From positions 1 through 64,000 of the forward strand of contig CAZTFS010000001.1 of NCBI GenBank assembly GCA_964613045.1: a stretch of 64,000 bases of DNA, in the 5' to 3' direction. The notes below the pieces were generated by a model that did no database searches, had not been told where the DNA came from, and saw only the letters and a list, made by a program, of their open reading frames with translations. Within the stretch, counting starts at the first letter, position 1; the number at the start of each line of letters is the position of its first letter. This document shows, piece by piece, positions 24,069 to 33,116 of this stretch. Both the position numbers and the translations under genes were made by a program. The DNA comes from UBA1081 sp964613045 (GTDB taxonomy: Bacteria > Bacillota > Clostridia > Oscillospirales > Acutalibacteraceae).

Positions 24069-25535
24069 GTGAAAAAACAGGTTTTGGCTTTTGATTTCGG
24101 TGCTTCAAGCGGAAGAGCCATTCTCGGTTCTTTTGACGGTGAAAAAATTACACTTGAAGAAGTCCACAGATTCAGTAACGATCCCGTAAAGGTGGGCAAC
24201 ACATTTTTCTGGGATGTTCTTCGTCTTTTTCATGAAATAAAGCAGGGCATACTCAAGGCTAAGCTTAAAGGCGGTTTTGACAGTATCGGTATTGATACCT
24301 GGGGTGTTGATTTCGGACTGATCGACAAAAAAGGTTATCTTCTTGAGAATCCCGTTCATTACCGTGATGAAAGAAATGCGGGAATGATAGAAGAATCTGA
24401 AAAATATATGTCAAAAGATGAGATGTATGACCGTACAGGTATACAGTTTATGGATTTTAACACTGTATTCCAGCTTCTTTCTTTGAGAAAAAACAGACCG
24501 GAATTGCTCGAAAGGGCTGATAAGCTTCTGTTTATGCCTGATCTTCTTACATATATGCTCACAGGTGAAAAGGTGTCCGAGTATTCGATTGCAACCACAT
24601 CACAGATGGTAAATATAAAAACTCAGACATGGGATAAGGATATTCTGAAAGCTCTCGATATTCCCGAAAAAATTCTCTGTGATATTGTTCCCGCAGGTGC
24701 AAGGACAGGCATGTTAAGACCCGAACTGTGCGAAGAATTGGGTATTGAAAGTGTTCCCGTGATTTCTGTTTGCGGTCATGATACACAAAGTGCGATCACT
24801 GCAATTCCGAGTGAGACGAAGGATTTTGCCTTTATCAGCAGCGGCACATGGAGTCTGTTCGGAACTGAACTTGATGCACCGGTTGTCAACGACAAGGCAA
24901 AGAAACTTAATGTTACAAATGAAGGCGGTTATGATTATACCACCGCATTCTTAAAGAACATCTGCGGACTCTGGCTGATTCAGGAAAGCCGCAGACAATG
25001 GATAAGGGAAGGCAAAGAGTATTCTTATGCACAGCTTGAACAGGAGGCATTGAAAGCAGAGCCTTTCAAGTGCTTTATTGATCCCGATGCTCCCGATTTT
25101 GTTGCTATGGGTGATATGCCTTCAAGAGTCCGTGAATTCTGCAAAAAGACAGGTCAGTATGTTCCCGAAACTGTGGGCGAAGTCATGAGATGCATTTACG
25201 AAAGCCTTGCAATGAAGTACAAAAACGTGCTTGCCGGCATTGAAGACTGTACGGATAAGACTTTTGACAGAATACATGTGGCAGGCGGCGGAACAAAAGA
25301 CACCTTCCTTTGCTCAATGACTGCATCCTCCTGCAACAGAACGGTTTATGCAGGTCCCATTGAAGCGACGGTACTTGGAAATATCGCTGTTCAGTTTATG
25401 TCAGACGGCGTAATCAAGGATATAGCCGAAGCAAGAAAAATTATCGCAAAGGGCGAAAACCTAACAGTTTACGAACCCGTTGATGCGGATAAGTGGGAAG
25501 AAGCCTATAAAGACTTTGTTAAGATAGTAAAATAA
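24069..25535 (+). CDS. rhaB: FGGY sugar kinase of the rhamnulokinase (RhaB) type
   Basis: 488 residues with the two-domain FGGY kinase fold. 'FDFGASSGRAIL' is the RhaB-type phosphate-1 motif, 'GIDTWGVDFGLID' holds the catalytic Asp region, and 'SSGTWSLFG' and 'HVAGGGTKD' form the ATP/adenosine site. By sequence it is a rhamnulokinase, but it sits 84 bases upstream of an L-fucose isomerase gene, and no rhamnose isomerase or aldolase is here. Phosphorylation of L-fuculose is therefore the likelier job. The start is GTG 24069, behind a GGGTGAT site that overlaps the end of the lipoprotein gene. Confidence 0.87.
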   Translation: MKKQVLAFDFGASSGRAILGSFDGEKITLEEVHRFSNDPVKVGNTFFWDVLRLFHEIKQGILKAKLKGGFDSIGIDTWGVDFGLIDKKGYLLENPVHYRDERNAGMIEESEKYMSKDEMYDRTGIQFMDFNTVFQLLSLRKNRPELLERADKLLFMPDLLTYMLTGEKVSEYSIATTSQMVNIKTQTWDKDILKALDIPEKILCDIVPAGARTGMLRPELCEELGIESVPVISVCGHDTQSAITAIPSETKDFAFISSGTWSLFGTELDAPVVNDKAKKLNVTNEGGYDYTTAFLKNICGLWLIQESRRQWIREGKEYSYAQLEQEALKAEPFKCFIDPDAPDFVAMGDMPSRVREFCKKTGQYVPETVGEVMRCIYESLAMKYKNVLAGIEDCTDKTFDRIHVAGGGTKDTFLCSMTASSCNRTVYAGPIEATVLGNIAVQFMSDGVIKDIAEARKIIAKGENLTVYEPVDADKWEEAYKDFVKIVK

Positions 25536-25619
25536 ATCCCGTGGGCACCCATCGTGCGTCCGCCCTGAAAAACAATTTAAGTGATCAATTTCACTTTATA
25601 TAAAGAAAGGTTGATACAA

Positions 25620-27428
25620 ATGGCAGAAAAAAGATTTGCAGGCGAATATCCCGTAATCGGTATCCGTCCTGTTATCGACGCAAGAAAAGGACCTCTTGAT
25701 GTAAGAGGCTCACTTGAAGACCAGACAATGGGTATGGCAAAGGCTGCGGCTGAGCTTTTCAGAAACAACCTCAAGTACTCAAACGGCGAGCCCGTCAAGG
25801 TCGTTATCTCCGATTGCACTATCGGCAGAGCCGGTGAAACAGCTAAATGTGCCGCACAGTTCAAGAAGGAAGGCGTTGACATTACTCTTTCCGTTACTCC
25901 CTGCTGGTGCTACGGCAGTGAGACAATGGATATGGATCCCAATACTATCAAGGGTGTCTGGGGCTTCAACGGTACAGAGCGTCCCGGTGCAGTTTATCTT
26001 GCAGCGGTTCTTGCTTCACATGCACAGAAGGGTCTTCCCGCATTCGGTATCTACGGTCACGAAGTTCAGAACCTTGACGAGTCTGCTCAGATTCCTGATG
26101 ATGTTAAAGAAAAGCTTCTTCGTTTCGGCAGAGCCGCAATTGCTGTTGCTACAATGAGAGGCAAGTCATATCTTCAGATAGGCTCCGTTTGCATGGGTAT
26201 CGGCGGTTCAATTATTGATCCCTCCTTTATCGAAAGCTATCTCGGCATGAGAGTTGAGTCTGTTGACGAGGTTGAAGTTATCAGACGAATGACAGAAGGC
26301 ATCTATGACGAAGAAGAATATCAGAAGGCTCTTGCATGGACAAAGGCTAACTGCAAAGAGGGTTGGGACAAGAATCCCGATTTCGTAAAGAAGACAGACG
26401 AAGAAAAGGCTGAATCCTGGGAATTCGTTGTTAAGATGATGTGTATCATCAAGGATCTTATGAGCGGCAACAAGAAGCTCGAAGAAAAGTTCTCAGAAGA
26501 GCAGATCGGTCACAATGCTATCGCAGCAGGCTTCCAGGGTCAGAGACAGTGGACAGACTTCTATCCCAACTGTGACTTCCCCGAAGCAATGCTCAACACT
26601 TCATTTGACTGGAACGGTGCAAGAGAGCCCTACATCCTTGCAACAGAAAATGACGTTCTTAACGGTCTCGGTATGCTTTTCTCAAAGCTTCTTACCAACA
26701 GAGCTCAGATTTTTGCTGATGTCCGTACTTACTGGTCAGGTTCTGCAGTTAAGAGAGCAACAGGCTATGAGATCGAAGGCAAGGCAAAGGATTGTGACGG
26801 TTTTATCCATCTTATCAACTCCGGTGCTGCTTGTCTTGATGCTTGCGGTGAAGCAAAAGACGAAAACGGCAATGCTGTTATGAAGGAATGGTGGGATGTT
26901 ACAGAGGCAGACCAAAAGGCTATTCTTGAAGCAACAGACTGGTGTGCAGCAGATAACGGCTATTTCAGAGGCGGCGGATTCTCATCACACTTCGTAACAA
27001 AGGCTGAAATGCCCGTCACCATGATAAGACTTAACCTTGTTAAAGGACTTGGCCCCGTACTTCAGATTGCTGAAGGCTGGACGGTTGCTCTTCCCGATGA
27101 TGTTACAAAGACTCTTTGGGACAGAACAGATCCCACATGGCCCTGCACATGGTTCGCTCCCAGATGTGACGGCAAGGAGGGCAGTCCCTTCAAGACAGCT
27201 TATGACGTAATGAACAACTGGGGTGCAAACCACGGTGCTATTTCCTACGGTCATATCGGTGCAGACCTTATCACAATGTGTTCAATGCTCAGAATCCCCG
27301 TTTGCATGCATAACGTTCCCGAAGAGAAGATCTTCCGTCCTGCTTGCTGGAATGCATTCGGCATGGATAAAGAAGGTCAGGATTACAGAGCTTGTGCAGC
27401 TTACGGTCCTCTCTACAATAAGTATTAA
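25620..27428 (+). CDS. fucI: L-fucose isomerase
   Basis: 602 residues, matching the usual size of about 590. It converts L-fucose to L-fuculose with manganese. Family features include 'IGIRPVIDARKGPLDVRGSLE' spread over positions about 14-34, 'GCGGTDG'-type regions replaced by 'SVCMGIGGSIID', and the C-terminal 'YGHIGADLITMCSMLRIP' with the metal-binding His. ATG 25620 follows GAAAGG at 25605-25610. Products of the two fucosidase genes in this window (28488 and 50759) could feed this enzyme. No fuculose-phosphate aldolase gene is present. Confidence 0.94.
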   Translation: MAEKRFAGEYPVIGIRPVIDARKGPLDVRGSLEDQTMGMAKAAAELFRNNLKYSNGEPVKVVISDCTIGRAGETAKCAAQFKKEGVDITLSVTPCWCYGSETMDMDPNTIKGVWGFNGTERPGAVYLAAVLASHAQKGLPAFGIYGHEVQNLDESAQIPDDVKEKLLRFGRAAIAVATMRGKSYLQIGSVCMGIGGSIIDPSFIESYLGMRVESVDEVEVIRRMTEGIYDEEEYQKALAWTKANCKEGWDKNPDFVKKTDEEKAESWEFVVKMMCIIKDLMSGNKKLEEKFSEEQIGHNAIAAGFQGQRQWTDFYPNCDFPEAMLNTSFDWNGAREPYILATENDVLNGLGMLFSKLLTNRAQIFADVRTYWSGSAVKRATGYEIEGKAKDCDGFIHLINSGAACLDACGEAKDENGNAVMKEWWDVTEADQKAILEATDWCAADNGYFRGGGFSSHFVTKAEMPVTMIRLNLVKGLGPVLQIAEGWTVALPDDVTKTLWDRTDPTWPCTWFAPRCDGKEGSPFKTAYDVMNNWGANHGAISYGHIGADLITMCSMLRIPVCMHNVPEEKIFRPACWNAFGMDKEGQDYRACAAYGPLYNKY

Positions 27429-27440
27429 TTCAATTACAAG

Positions 27441-27477
27441 AAAACGGCTTTCGCCGTACGCCTACGGCGACCGTTTT
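27441..27477 (+). terminator. Long hairpin after fucI
   Basis: AAAACGG (27441-27447) pairs with CCGTTTT (27471-27477), with an inner perfect TCGCCGT / ACGGCGA stem. A T-run does not follow directly, so it may protect the mRNA 3' end or act as the first of two terminators. Confidence 0.6.
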
Positions 27478-27569
27478 CGATTCGTTCATCGCCGTGCCCG
27501 CAGGACAAATCGGCGGGACATATAATTTTTTTGATTTATGGAAACGCAGTTTCCTATAAAGCAAAATTG

Positions 27570-27600
27570 ACCGCTGAGGAGTGATCTTCAGCGGTTTTTT
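27570..27600 (+). terminator. Second terminator downstream of fucI
   Basis: Stem ACCGCTGA / TCAGCGGT with a ten-base loop and TTTTTT. Repeat copy B begins three bases later. The roughly 90 bases between the two hairpins show no gene. Confidence 0.85.
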
Positions 27601-27602
27601 AT

Positions 27603-27709
27603 AAATCAGAATTTATCAATGAACAATGTACAATGAACAATGTACAATTTACAATGTACAATTAACAATTTACATTGTACATTGTTAATTGGTTCGATAA
27701 AATATTGTT
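27603..27709 (+). repeat. Palindromic repeat element, copy B (about 107 bp)
   Basis: Starts AAATCAGAATTTATCAATGA and ends ATTGTTAATTGGTTCGATAA then AATATTG. It has the same ends as copy A but lacks the central core, leaving almost pure TGTACAAT/ATTGTACA palindrome. It follows directly after the fucI terminator T-run. Confidence 0.85.
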
Positions 27710-27764
27710 TATGCAACACTTCAGTCTGTTTTTACATCTAATAAGTGAAAGGGGCTGAAAAAAA

Positions 27765-28487
27765 ATGAAAAACAGAAAATTAATTATTATCGTGATTGCG
27801 GTGATACTGATCGCAATGCTTGCAGGTGTCCGATATCTGTCAGAAAGCAACAACCGAGATCTGCCGTTGATCGAAGAAACAGAAACAGGTTCGGATATTC
27901 CGATAACGCTCAATAACAAAATCACACTTGTAAATTCATCAAACGTAAAAGTAAAAATTACAGATAATATTCCTTCAATGAATTCAGCAGCATCCTATTC
28001 TGTCAGATACAGTGAAGATGAGCTGATAAACGGTGAAGACAAAGTGATAATAAGAGGCACTGCAGAAGCTGTCGACAATATTCTTATCGAACTTGACGGA
28101 CATAAGGAATACCGATGCTTACTGAGTATTAAAGTGTCTTCTGTTATTGTCGGAAACATTCAATCGGGCTCAGTTGTGTCCTTACTTCTTCCCTTCCCCA
28201 TTGCTGAAGGTGTTCATACGTCTATCTCATCTGTCGCTGAGGAGATAGATGTGGGAACGGAAGGCATCTTCATAGCAAAGATCTACAATAATGGCAGTGT
28301 ATACAAAACAGGTGATTCCGTGCTTTATCTGAATGAGCTTGCACAGTACGGTCTTGATGACGGCGAAAGATACCTGTTTATCGAGACCGATGACGGACTT
28401 TTGTATTCCGAAAGCTGTTATCCGTCAGCCGAAAAGGCAAACAGTCTTGATGATATCGAAGAATACATCAAAACTGTTCTCAAATAA
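27765..28487 (+). CDS. Membrane-anchored protein of unknown function
   Basis: 240 residues. An N-terminal membrane anchor (about 5-23, IIIVIAVILIAMLAGV) is followed by an outside-facing beta-rich domain of about 210 residues with no cysteine motif or catalytic signature I can name. AAAGGGG lies about 10 bases before ATG 27765. The repeats 'VIIRGTAEAVDNILIEL' and 'SVLYLNELAQYGLDDGERYLF' hint at a secretion-linked OB-fold or sandwich domain, but this is speculative. Its stop codon directly abuts the stop of the convergent fucosidase gene. Confidence 0.7.
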   Translation: MKNRKLIIIVIAVILIAMLAGVRYLSESNNRDLPLIEETETGSDIPITLNNKITLVNSSNVKVKITDNIPSMNSAASYSVRYSEDELINGEDKVIIRGTAEAVDNILIELDGHKEYRCLLSIKVSSVIVGNIQSGSVVSLLLPFPIAEGVHTSISSVAEEIDVGTEGIFIAKIYNNGSVYKTGDSVLYLNELAQYGLDDGERYLFIETDDGLLYSESCYPSAEKANSLDDIEEYIKTVLK

Positions 28488-29912
28488 TTACTTATATAAT
28501 TTTATGCTTTTGATAATGGGATTACCTCTTGACTGTGTAACAACAAAGAGTATCTCATCAGCTTCAATACCATCAGGAAATCTGATGATCCTGCCCGAGC
28601 CTACGGTCGTACCGTGGGCTTTTCTTATATTGTCTGCATATATTTCATATTTTTCCACACGCTGACTGTATCTTATGTCTTCCTCAATGACCATAGTTCT
28701 GAATTTTCCTGCCGGTTTAAGCATTGCACCAATCTCGCAGTCCTGAAGCATAAAGCCGTCTGCAAGGGGCAAAAACTCTTCGCCGTTTTTATCAACAACA
28801 GTCAATTCATAGGGCATATTTTCACCGAATGTACTGTTAATGATTGCAGAAAATTCATTAAGCGTGCGGATCTCTCTGTCGCTGATAAGCCCTCTCGTAT
28901 CGGGTGGAACATTCAGAAGCATAGCCGCATTACCGCCCACAGTGTTAAAATATATATCCGCAAGCTCCTGTGCAGATCTGCTTACACGTTTGCCCTGCTC
29001 AAAATAAAACGCATCATCATGCCAGAACCAGCCGTCATTTATCGAAACATCCGCCTCTGCGGGACACCAACGAAGATCAGACATATTTCCCAGTTTTTCA
29101 CGACTGCCGAGATCCTCCTCCATACGGTCAAAGACTGTTATCCCCAAGCCCTCTATCTGCTGAGAATTCTTTGCAACATCATCAAGAGCTCCTGCCGTCC
29201 ACGGAATTACGCTCCATTCACTCTCTCTGACCTTGCCGCCCTCGTTACCTATCCATCTTACGTCGGGACCGCAGTTTGTAATAACCGCATCCGGCTGAAG
29301 CTCTCTGATAACAGCATAATATCTGTTCCAGTCGTAAAACTGCTTCCTGCCGTTTGCCCCCTCACCGCAAGCTCCGTCAAACCAAAAGCAGAACAATTTT
29401 CCGTAATTCGTACAAAGCTCCGTAAGCTGATTGACAAAAAAGTCATTATATCCGGGTGTACCGTATGTCTTTTCGTGTCTGTCCCAGGGAGAGAGATAAA
29501 GACCGAGTTTAAGCCCGAATTTTTCACAGCTTACACTCAGTGCACTGACAACATCTTTCCCGTAGGGGCTGTTCATGACAGTGTGCTCGGTATATTTTGA
29601 ATCAAACAGACAGAATCCGTCGTGATGCTTTGCAGTAAAGATAATTCCTTTTGAACCGCTTGCTTTCAGAACTCTGCACCACTGGTCGGTGTCAAGCTCA
29701 GTGGGGTTGAACACGCCTTCGTCCTCTGTGCCGTCACCCCACTCACGATTCGTAAATGTATTGACTCCGAAATGAATGAAATTATAATATTTCATGTTAT
29801 TCCACAAAAGCTGTCTTGCGGATGGTCTGACGGAAAGATAACGCTTTACTTCTTCATTTATAACAGGTACACCGCCGTTGTCCATGCACCAGGAATGATT
29901 GATTTTTCTCAT
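28488..29912 (-). CDS. GH29 alpha-L-fucosidase (first copy)
   Basis: 474 residues with no signal peptide. The GH29 TIM barrel shows 'NFIHFGVNTFTNREWGDG', 'TAKHHDGFCLF' and the nucleophile Asp in 'FWFDGACGEG' (about residue 178). A C-terminal beta-domain follows. The 'NTFTNREWGDG' form resembles the subfamily acting on branched alpha-1,3/1,4-fucosides (Lewis-type), though this needs a tree. GGAGGTG precedes ATG 29912. It differs clearly from the second GH29 enzyme at 50759, so the two probably have different specificities. Released fucose would feed FucI. Confidence 0.92.
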   Translation of the reverse strand: MRKINHSWCMDNGGVPVINEEVKRYLSVRPSARQLLWNNMKYYNFIHFGVNTFTNREWGDGTEDEGVFNPTELDTDQWCRVLKASGSKGIIFTAKHHDGFCLFDSKYTEHTVMNSPYGKDVVSALSVSCEKFGLKLGLYLSPWDRHEKTYGTPGYNDFFVNQLTELCTNYGKLFCFWFDGACGEGANGRKQFYDWNRYYAVIRELQPDAVITNCGPDVRWIGNEGGKVRESEWSVIPWTAGALDDVAKNSQQIEGLGITVFDRMEEDLGSREKLGNMSDLRWCPAEADVSINDGWFWHDDAFYFEQGKRVSRSAQELADIYFNTVGGNAAMLLNVPPDTRGLISDREIRTLNEFSAIINSTFGENMPYELTVVDKNGEEFLPLADGFMLQDCEIGAMLKPAGKFRTMVIEEDIRYSQRVEKYEIYADNIRKAHGTTVGSGRIIRFPDGIEADEILFVVTQSRGNPIIKSIKLYK

Positions 29913-29929
29913 AAAAGCACCTCCGGTTC

Positions 29930-29958
29930 ATTATAGCGGTTTTGCAAAAAGTATTCAA
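29930..29958 (-). promoter_or_regulatory. Promoter of the first GH29 gene
   Basis: Minus-strand -35 TTGAAT (29953-29958), 17-base spacer, -10 TATAAT (29930-29935), 18 bases before the start codon, leaving a very short leader with GGAGGTG. Confidence 0.75.
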
Positions 29959-30025
29959 GTATTTTCCCGAAATTCAAAAGCTTCTTTCGGATTATGAACA
30001 GACGAAATAAATTCTGCCGTATCGG

Positions 30026-30054
30026 TTGTTTTTTTTATATTTATATGATAAAAT
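30026..30054 (+). promoter_or_regulatory. Promoter of the DUF1963-phosphoesterase-GH43 operon
   Basis: -35 TTGTTT (30026-30031), 17-base spacer, -10 TAAAAT (30049-30054), about 20 bases upstream of ATG 30074. Confidence 0.55.
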
Positions 30055-30073
30055 AAACGACGGTGATAAATGT

Positions 30074-30685
30074 ATGAATAAAGCTGTATATATTGCTTAC
30101 GAAGCAAAAGAAGCAAAATTGGGTCAGAGCAAATTTTTCGGTGCTCCCGATCTGCCCGATGATTTTGACTGGCCGACAGATGAAGACGAGTATGACATGG
30201 ATTTCATTTGTCAGATAAACTGTGCAGATGCACACAAATATAATGATGTATTACCCGAAAAAGGTATGCTTTACTTCTTCGGCTGTATTGCCAATCCGTT
30301 AGGTGAAGAAACTGCACCGCCGATCACGGCAGGTTTTCAGAGCATGGGTAATTTTTCGGTCATTTATGATGAAACCGATACAAATGATCTGCTCAGCGGT
30401 GAGATTGTTGACGAAAACGGCGATGCGGTAGGATTTGCAGATCTGGCGATGAATTTTTCAAACGAAGAAATCCCCGACAGTGAAGCTTTTCATCAGCTTA
30501 CGGGTGAATTTCCCGACAAGAATGATGATATAAGCGAATATGAGTTACTGTTTTGTCTTGACTCCTTCTCGGGCGACGATTTTACCCTCGAATTTGAAGA
30601 CAGCGGTTATCTTTATTTTCTTATAAAGAAAGATGATCTTAAAAATAAAAATTTTCAGAAAGTGATTTGTTATTTATCGGTGTGA
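30074..30685 (+). CDS. DUF1963 (YwqG-like) family protein
   Basis: 203 residues. The pattern 'SKFFGAPDLPDDFDWP' followed by 'MDFICQINCAD...LPEKGMLYFF' and the late 'GYLYFLIKKDDLKN' is that of the DUF1963/YwqG family. These cytosolic proteins of unknown biochemical function are often linked to polymorphic toxin or stress contexts. No such context is seen here. CGGTGAT precedes ATG 30074. The phosphoesterase gene begins before this gene's neighbour gap (start 30691), so they are cotranscribed. Confidence 0.85.
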   Translation: MNKAVYIAYEAKEAKLGQSKFFGAPDLPDDFDWPTDEDEYDMDFICQINCADAHKYNDVLPEKGMLYFFGCIANPLGEETAPPITAGFQSMGNFSVIYDETDTNDLLSGEIVDENGDAVGFADLAMNFSNEEIPDSEAFHQLTGEFPDKNDDISEYELLFCLDSFSGDDFTLEFEDSGYLYFLIKKDDLKNKNFQKVICYLSV

Positions 30686-30690
30686 GAAAT

Positions 30691-31770
30691 ATGGAAAAGG
30701 TAAAATTTAACAACGGAAAGTTAACAATAATGCAGATAAGCGACCCTCAGGATACTCAGTGGGTCAGAAAAACTATGCTTACAATGCTCAACAAGGCTTG
30801 CGATAAGGTTCAGCCTGATCTTATTATTTTTACGGGAGACAACATTCTCGGCAATCATCTCTGCGACAGACGTTTCGGCAACGGACAAAGAAATCTGACA
30901 AGAGATGAAGAGCACAAAATTCTTGAAACTGCAATACATCATATTACGGATATTCCCGAAAAGAGAAATATCCCGTTCGCCGTAATATTCGGCAATCATG
31001 ATGACCGCAACTCCTTCACTAAGGATGAACAGGCTGATATTTTCAGAGCCTGCAGAATGAACAGAGGACTTGAAACTACGGGAAAGCTGTGCGGTACATA
31101 CCGTCTTCCTGTTTATTCGTCTGATGAAAAGAATAAAATATTTGACATTTACATGATAGATACAGCTTATTACGACCGTCAAGAGGATAAATGTTATGAA
31201 GAAATAACAAAAGAGGCTGTTGAGTGGTACAAAAATGAAGCCGCTGAAAATGACAGTCCGGCAATGATGTTCATGCATATTCCCCTTAAGGAATTATTCG
31301 ATTTTGTTGAAACTGATGCTGACGGCAGAGCAATAAGACTGAAAAATACGGCAAGCGGTGAGCTTGGTGAGCACATTTCCGCTCTCCCTGAAGACAACGG
31401 TTTCTATGAAGCTGTTAAAAATGACGGCAATACAAAAATGATAATATCAGGTCATGACCACACAAACTGTTTTTCAGGCAAAAAAGACGGTATTGAATTT
31501 GTTGCCACACCTGCTGCTTCTTTCAGATGCTACGGAAACAAATCAAGAGGTGTGCGTGTGTTTGATATTTATGAACACGATCCTGAAAACATTTATACGT
31601 ACACACTTAACATCTCAGATCTTTTAGGCGACGGAATCGATACTAAGCTCAGATATTTCTGGGATGCAGACGATATGGAGAGAACAAAATATACCGTTTT
31701 GGGTGCAGCAGCACTGACCGGTGTTGCCGCAATCGTCGGAGGTATCATAAAAAAATGGAGATCAAAATAA
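30691..31770 (+). CDS. Metallophosphoesterase with C-terminal membrane segment
   Basis: 359 residues. The calcineurin-like core has 'MQISDPQDTQW' (position of the usual DxH, here DPQ), 'IIFTGDNILGN', 'VIFGNHDDR', 'FMHIPL' and 'ISGHDHTN'. A hydrophobic segment near the C-terminus (about 336-353, VLGAAALTGVAAIVGGII) suggests a membrane tail. It resembles Dcr2/purple-acid-type phosphoesterases and is a relative of the enzyme at 49172. ATG 30691 is five bases after the DUF1963 stop. The GH43 start lies inside its last codons, giving tight coupling. Its substrate is unknown. Confidence 0.88.
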   Translation: MEKVKFNNGKLTIMQISDPQDTQWVRKTMLTMLNKACDKVQPDLIIFTGDNILGNHLCDRRFGNGQRNLTRDEEHKILETAIHHITDIPEKRNIPFAVIFGNHDDRNSFTKDEQADIFRACRMNRGLETTGKLCGTYRLPVYSSDEKNKIFDIYMIDTAYYDRQEDKCYEEITKEAVEWYKNEAAENDSPAMMFMHIPLKELFDFVETDADGRAIRLKNTASGELGEHISALPEDNGFYEAVKNDGNTKMIISGHDHTNCFSGKKDGIEFVATPAASFRCYGNKSRGVRVFDIYEHDPENIYTYTLNISDLLGDGIDTKLRYFWDADDMERTKYTVLGAAALTGVAAIVGGIIKKWRSK

Positions 31771-32669
31771 AAAACCCCCTTTCCGAAAGCTGGTACGCCG
31801 ATCCCGAAGCAAGATTTTACGGTGGTAAATATTATATTTACGTTACCCGTTCCGCACCTTATGAAAAACAGCTCAATCATGATTGCTTCATCTCTTCAGA
31901 TCTTCAAAACTGGGAGATAAAGAAAGATATTATTGATATTGAGTCTTTTCCGTGGGTAAAAAAAGCTGTATGGGCTCCGACCGTAATCGAAAAGAACGGA
32001 AGATATTATTATATTTTTGCATCAAACGACATTCAGAATGATGATGAGCTCGGCGGACTTGAAATAGGTGTTTCGGACAGTCCCGAAGGCCCTTTCATAA
32101 GCTATCTCGGCAAGCCTCTCATCGACAGATTTATAAACGGAGCTCAGCCTATAGATGCACATTTATTCAAGGATGATGACGGCACTGTTTATCTTTATTA
32201 CGGAGGCTGGAAGCACTGCAATGTTGCTGTCATGAACGAAACGATGGACGGCTTTGTGCCTTTTGAAAACGGTGATATTTTCAGGGAAATCACGCCGAAG
32301 GATTATGTTGAAGGTCCGTGCATGATGAAAAAAGACGGACTTTACTATTTTATGTGGTCCTGCGGTGCATGGGGTGACGGTTCATACCGTGTTGATTATT
32401 CCGTATCCGATTCACCTTTGGGCAAATTCCGGTCAAAAGGAACTGTTCTTTCAAAAGACGGTAAAAAGTACGAAGGCACAGGTCATAACGGATTTATTCG
32501 CATTGAAGGTACAAACGACTATCTCTGTGCATATCACAGAAGAAAAGTTGACGTCAAAAACAGAGACGCAAGATTTTTATGTATTGATAAAATTGAATTC
32601 GACGGCGAAAGGATGAAGTCGGTCGTTCTTACCGACGAATGTGTATACACCACAGATAAAACTGTTTAA
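31755..32669 (+). CDS. GH43 family glycosidase
   Basis: 304 residues forming a single five-bladed propeller with no signal peptide. The catalytic triad is visible: general base D16 in 'YADPE', Asp about 134 in 'PIDAHLF', and general acid Glu about 186 in 'YVEGPCM'. GH43 enzymes mostly remove alpha-L-arabinofuranose or beta-D-xylose units; some act on galactans. It overlaps the phosphoesterase gene by 16 bases, with GGAGGT upstream of ATG 31755. No accessory binding module is present. Specificity cannot be set from sequence alone. Confidence 0.9.
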   Translation: MEIKIKNPLSESWYADPEARFYGGKYYIYVTRSAPYEKQLNHDCFISSDLQNWEIKKDIIDIESFPWVKKAVWAPTVIEKNGRYYYIFASNDIQNDDELGGLEIGVSDSPEGPFISYLGKPLIDRFINGAQPIDAHLFKDDDGTVYLYYGGWKHCNVAVMNETMDGFVPFENGDIFREITPKDYVEGPCMMKKDGLYYFMWSCGAWGDGSYRVDYSVSDSPLGKFRSKGTVLSKDGKKYEGTGHNGFIRIEGTNDYLCAYHRRKVDVKNRDARFLCIDKIEFDGERMKSVVLTDECVYTTDKTV

Positions 32670-33025
32670 AGACAAATATTTTTGCAAATCATTTTTCTCA
32701 ATGTCAGCAATCATAATACTGCAGAATCTGCCGGTTTACAGTGTAAACTTAGCGAATTGAGCCTTCTTCCGGCTGTTTTCGTTATTACGATGCCCAATAC
32801 CGTTCTTGGCTGCTTTGGGCGACGGGAGTAATCCGAATCAGTCTTTAAAAAAACGGTTCGTATTATTCCCGTGACATTCTTCCTTTTAATATCCGATCAG
32901 ATACTAAAGTGTTTTGTTGCTGTAGGTAAAGTCAACCGCTTCAAATGGATAAAAGAGCTGACAAGAGATAAAAAGGAAGCAACAGCAGCTTAAAGAAAAA
33001 GTTTCTTCTTCATTACTTTAAAGTA
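32670..33025 (+). other. Gene-free stretch carrying a MATE-like remnant
   Basis: About 350 bases between the GH43 gene and the aromatic operon promoter. The first part (32670-32831) shows short interrupted frames without ribosome binding sites. The second part holds the transporter remnant at 32832-32993. No repeat or RNA gene was found. Confidence 0.5.
32832..32993 (+). pseudogene. C-terminal remnant of a MATE efflux transporter
   Basis: The frame, with no start codon and a stop codon just upstream (32829), encodes a tail of about 53 residues. It includes 'PVTFFLLISDQILKCFVAVG' followed by 'KVNRFKWIKELTRD', very like the C-terminal end of clostridial MATE multidrug exporters (a DQ-x-x-K-C membrane helix and KWIK-LTR tail). 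Everything upstream of it in a MATE gene (about 400 residues) is missing. I read it as decay of an old gene; identity rests on the tail only. Confidence 0.5.
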
Positions 33026-33054
33026 TTGACACAGTGAAGAAAATATTGTATAAT
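33026..33054 (+). promoter_or_regulatory. Promoter of the aromatic amino acid operon
   Basis: -35 TTGACA (33026-33031), 17-base spacer, -10 TATAAT (33049-33054): a consensus promoter. The leader to ATG 33117 is only about 55 bases, with no room for a T-box or leader-peptide attenuator. Confidence 0.9.
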
Positions 33055-33116
33055 TTTTGATTATAAATCTTTAATTTGTCTCTTCATTTCCCGCAAAGAA
33101 AGGTACGGTAAAATAT

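Noticed and set aside
25536..25619. Possible riboswitch between the kinase and fucI genes
   Set aside because: Only short GGGC/GCCC and GTGA/TCAC pairings are visible, with no recognised riboswitch core.
33055..33116. T-box or leader-peptide attenuator before the aromatic operon
   Set aside because: The leader is about 60 bases, with no specifier stem, T-box sequence or competing terminator.
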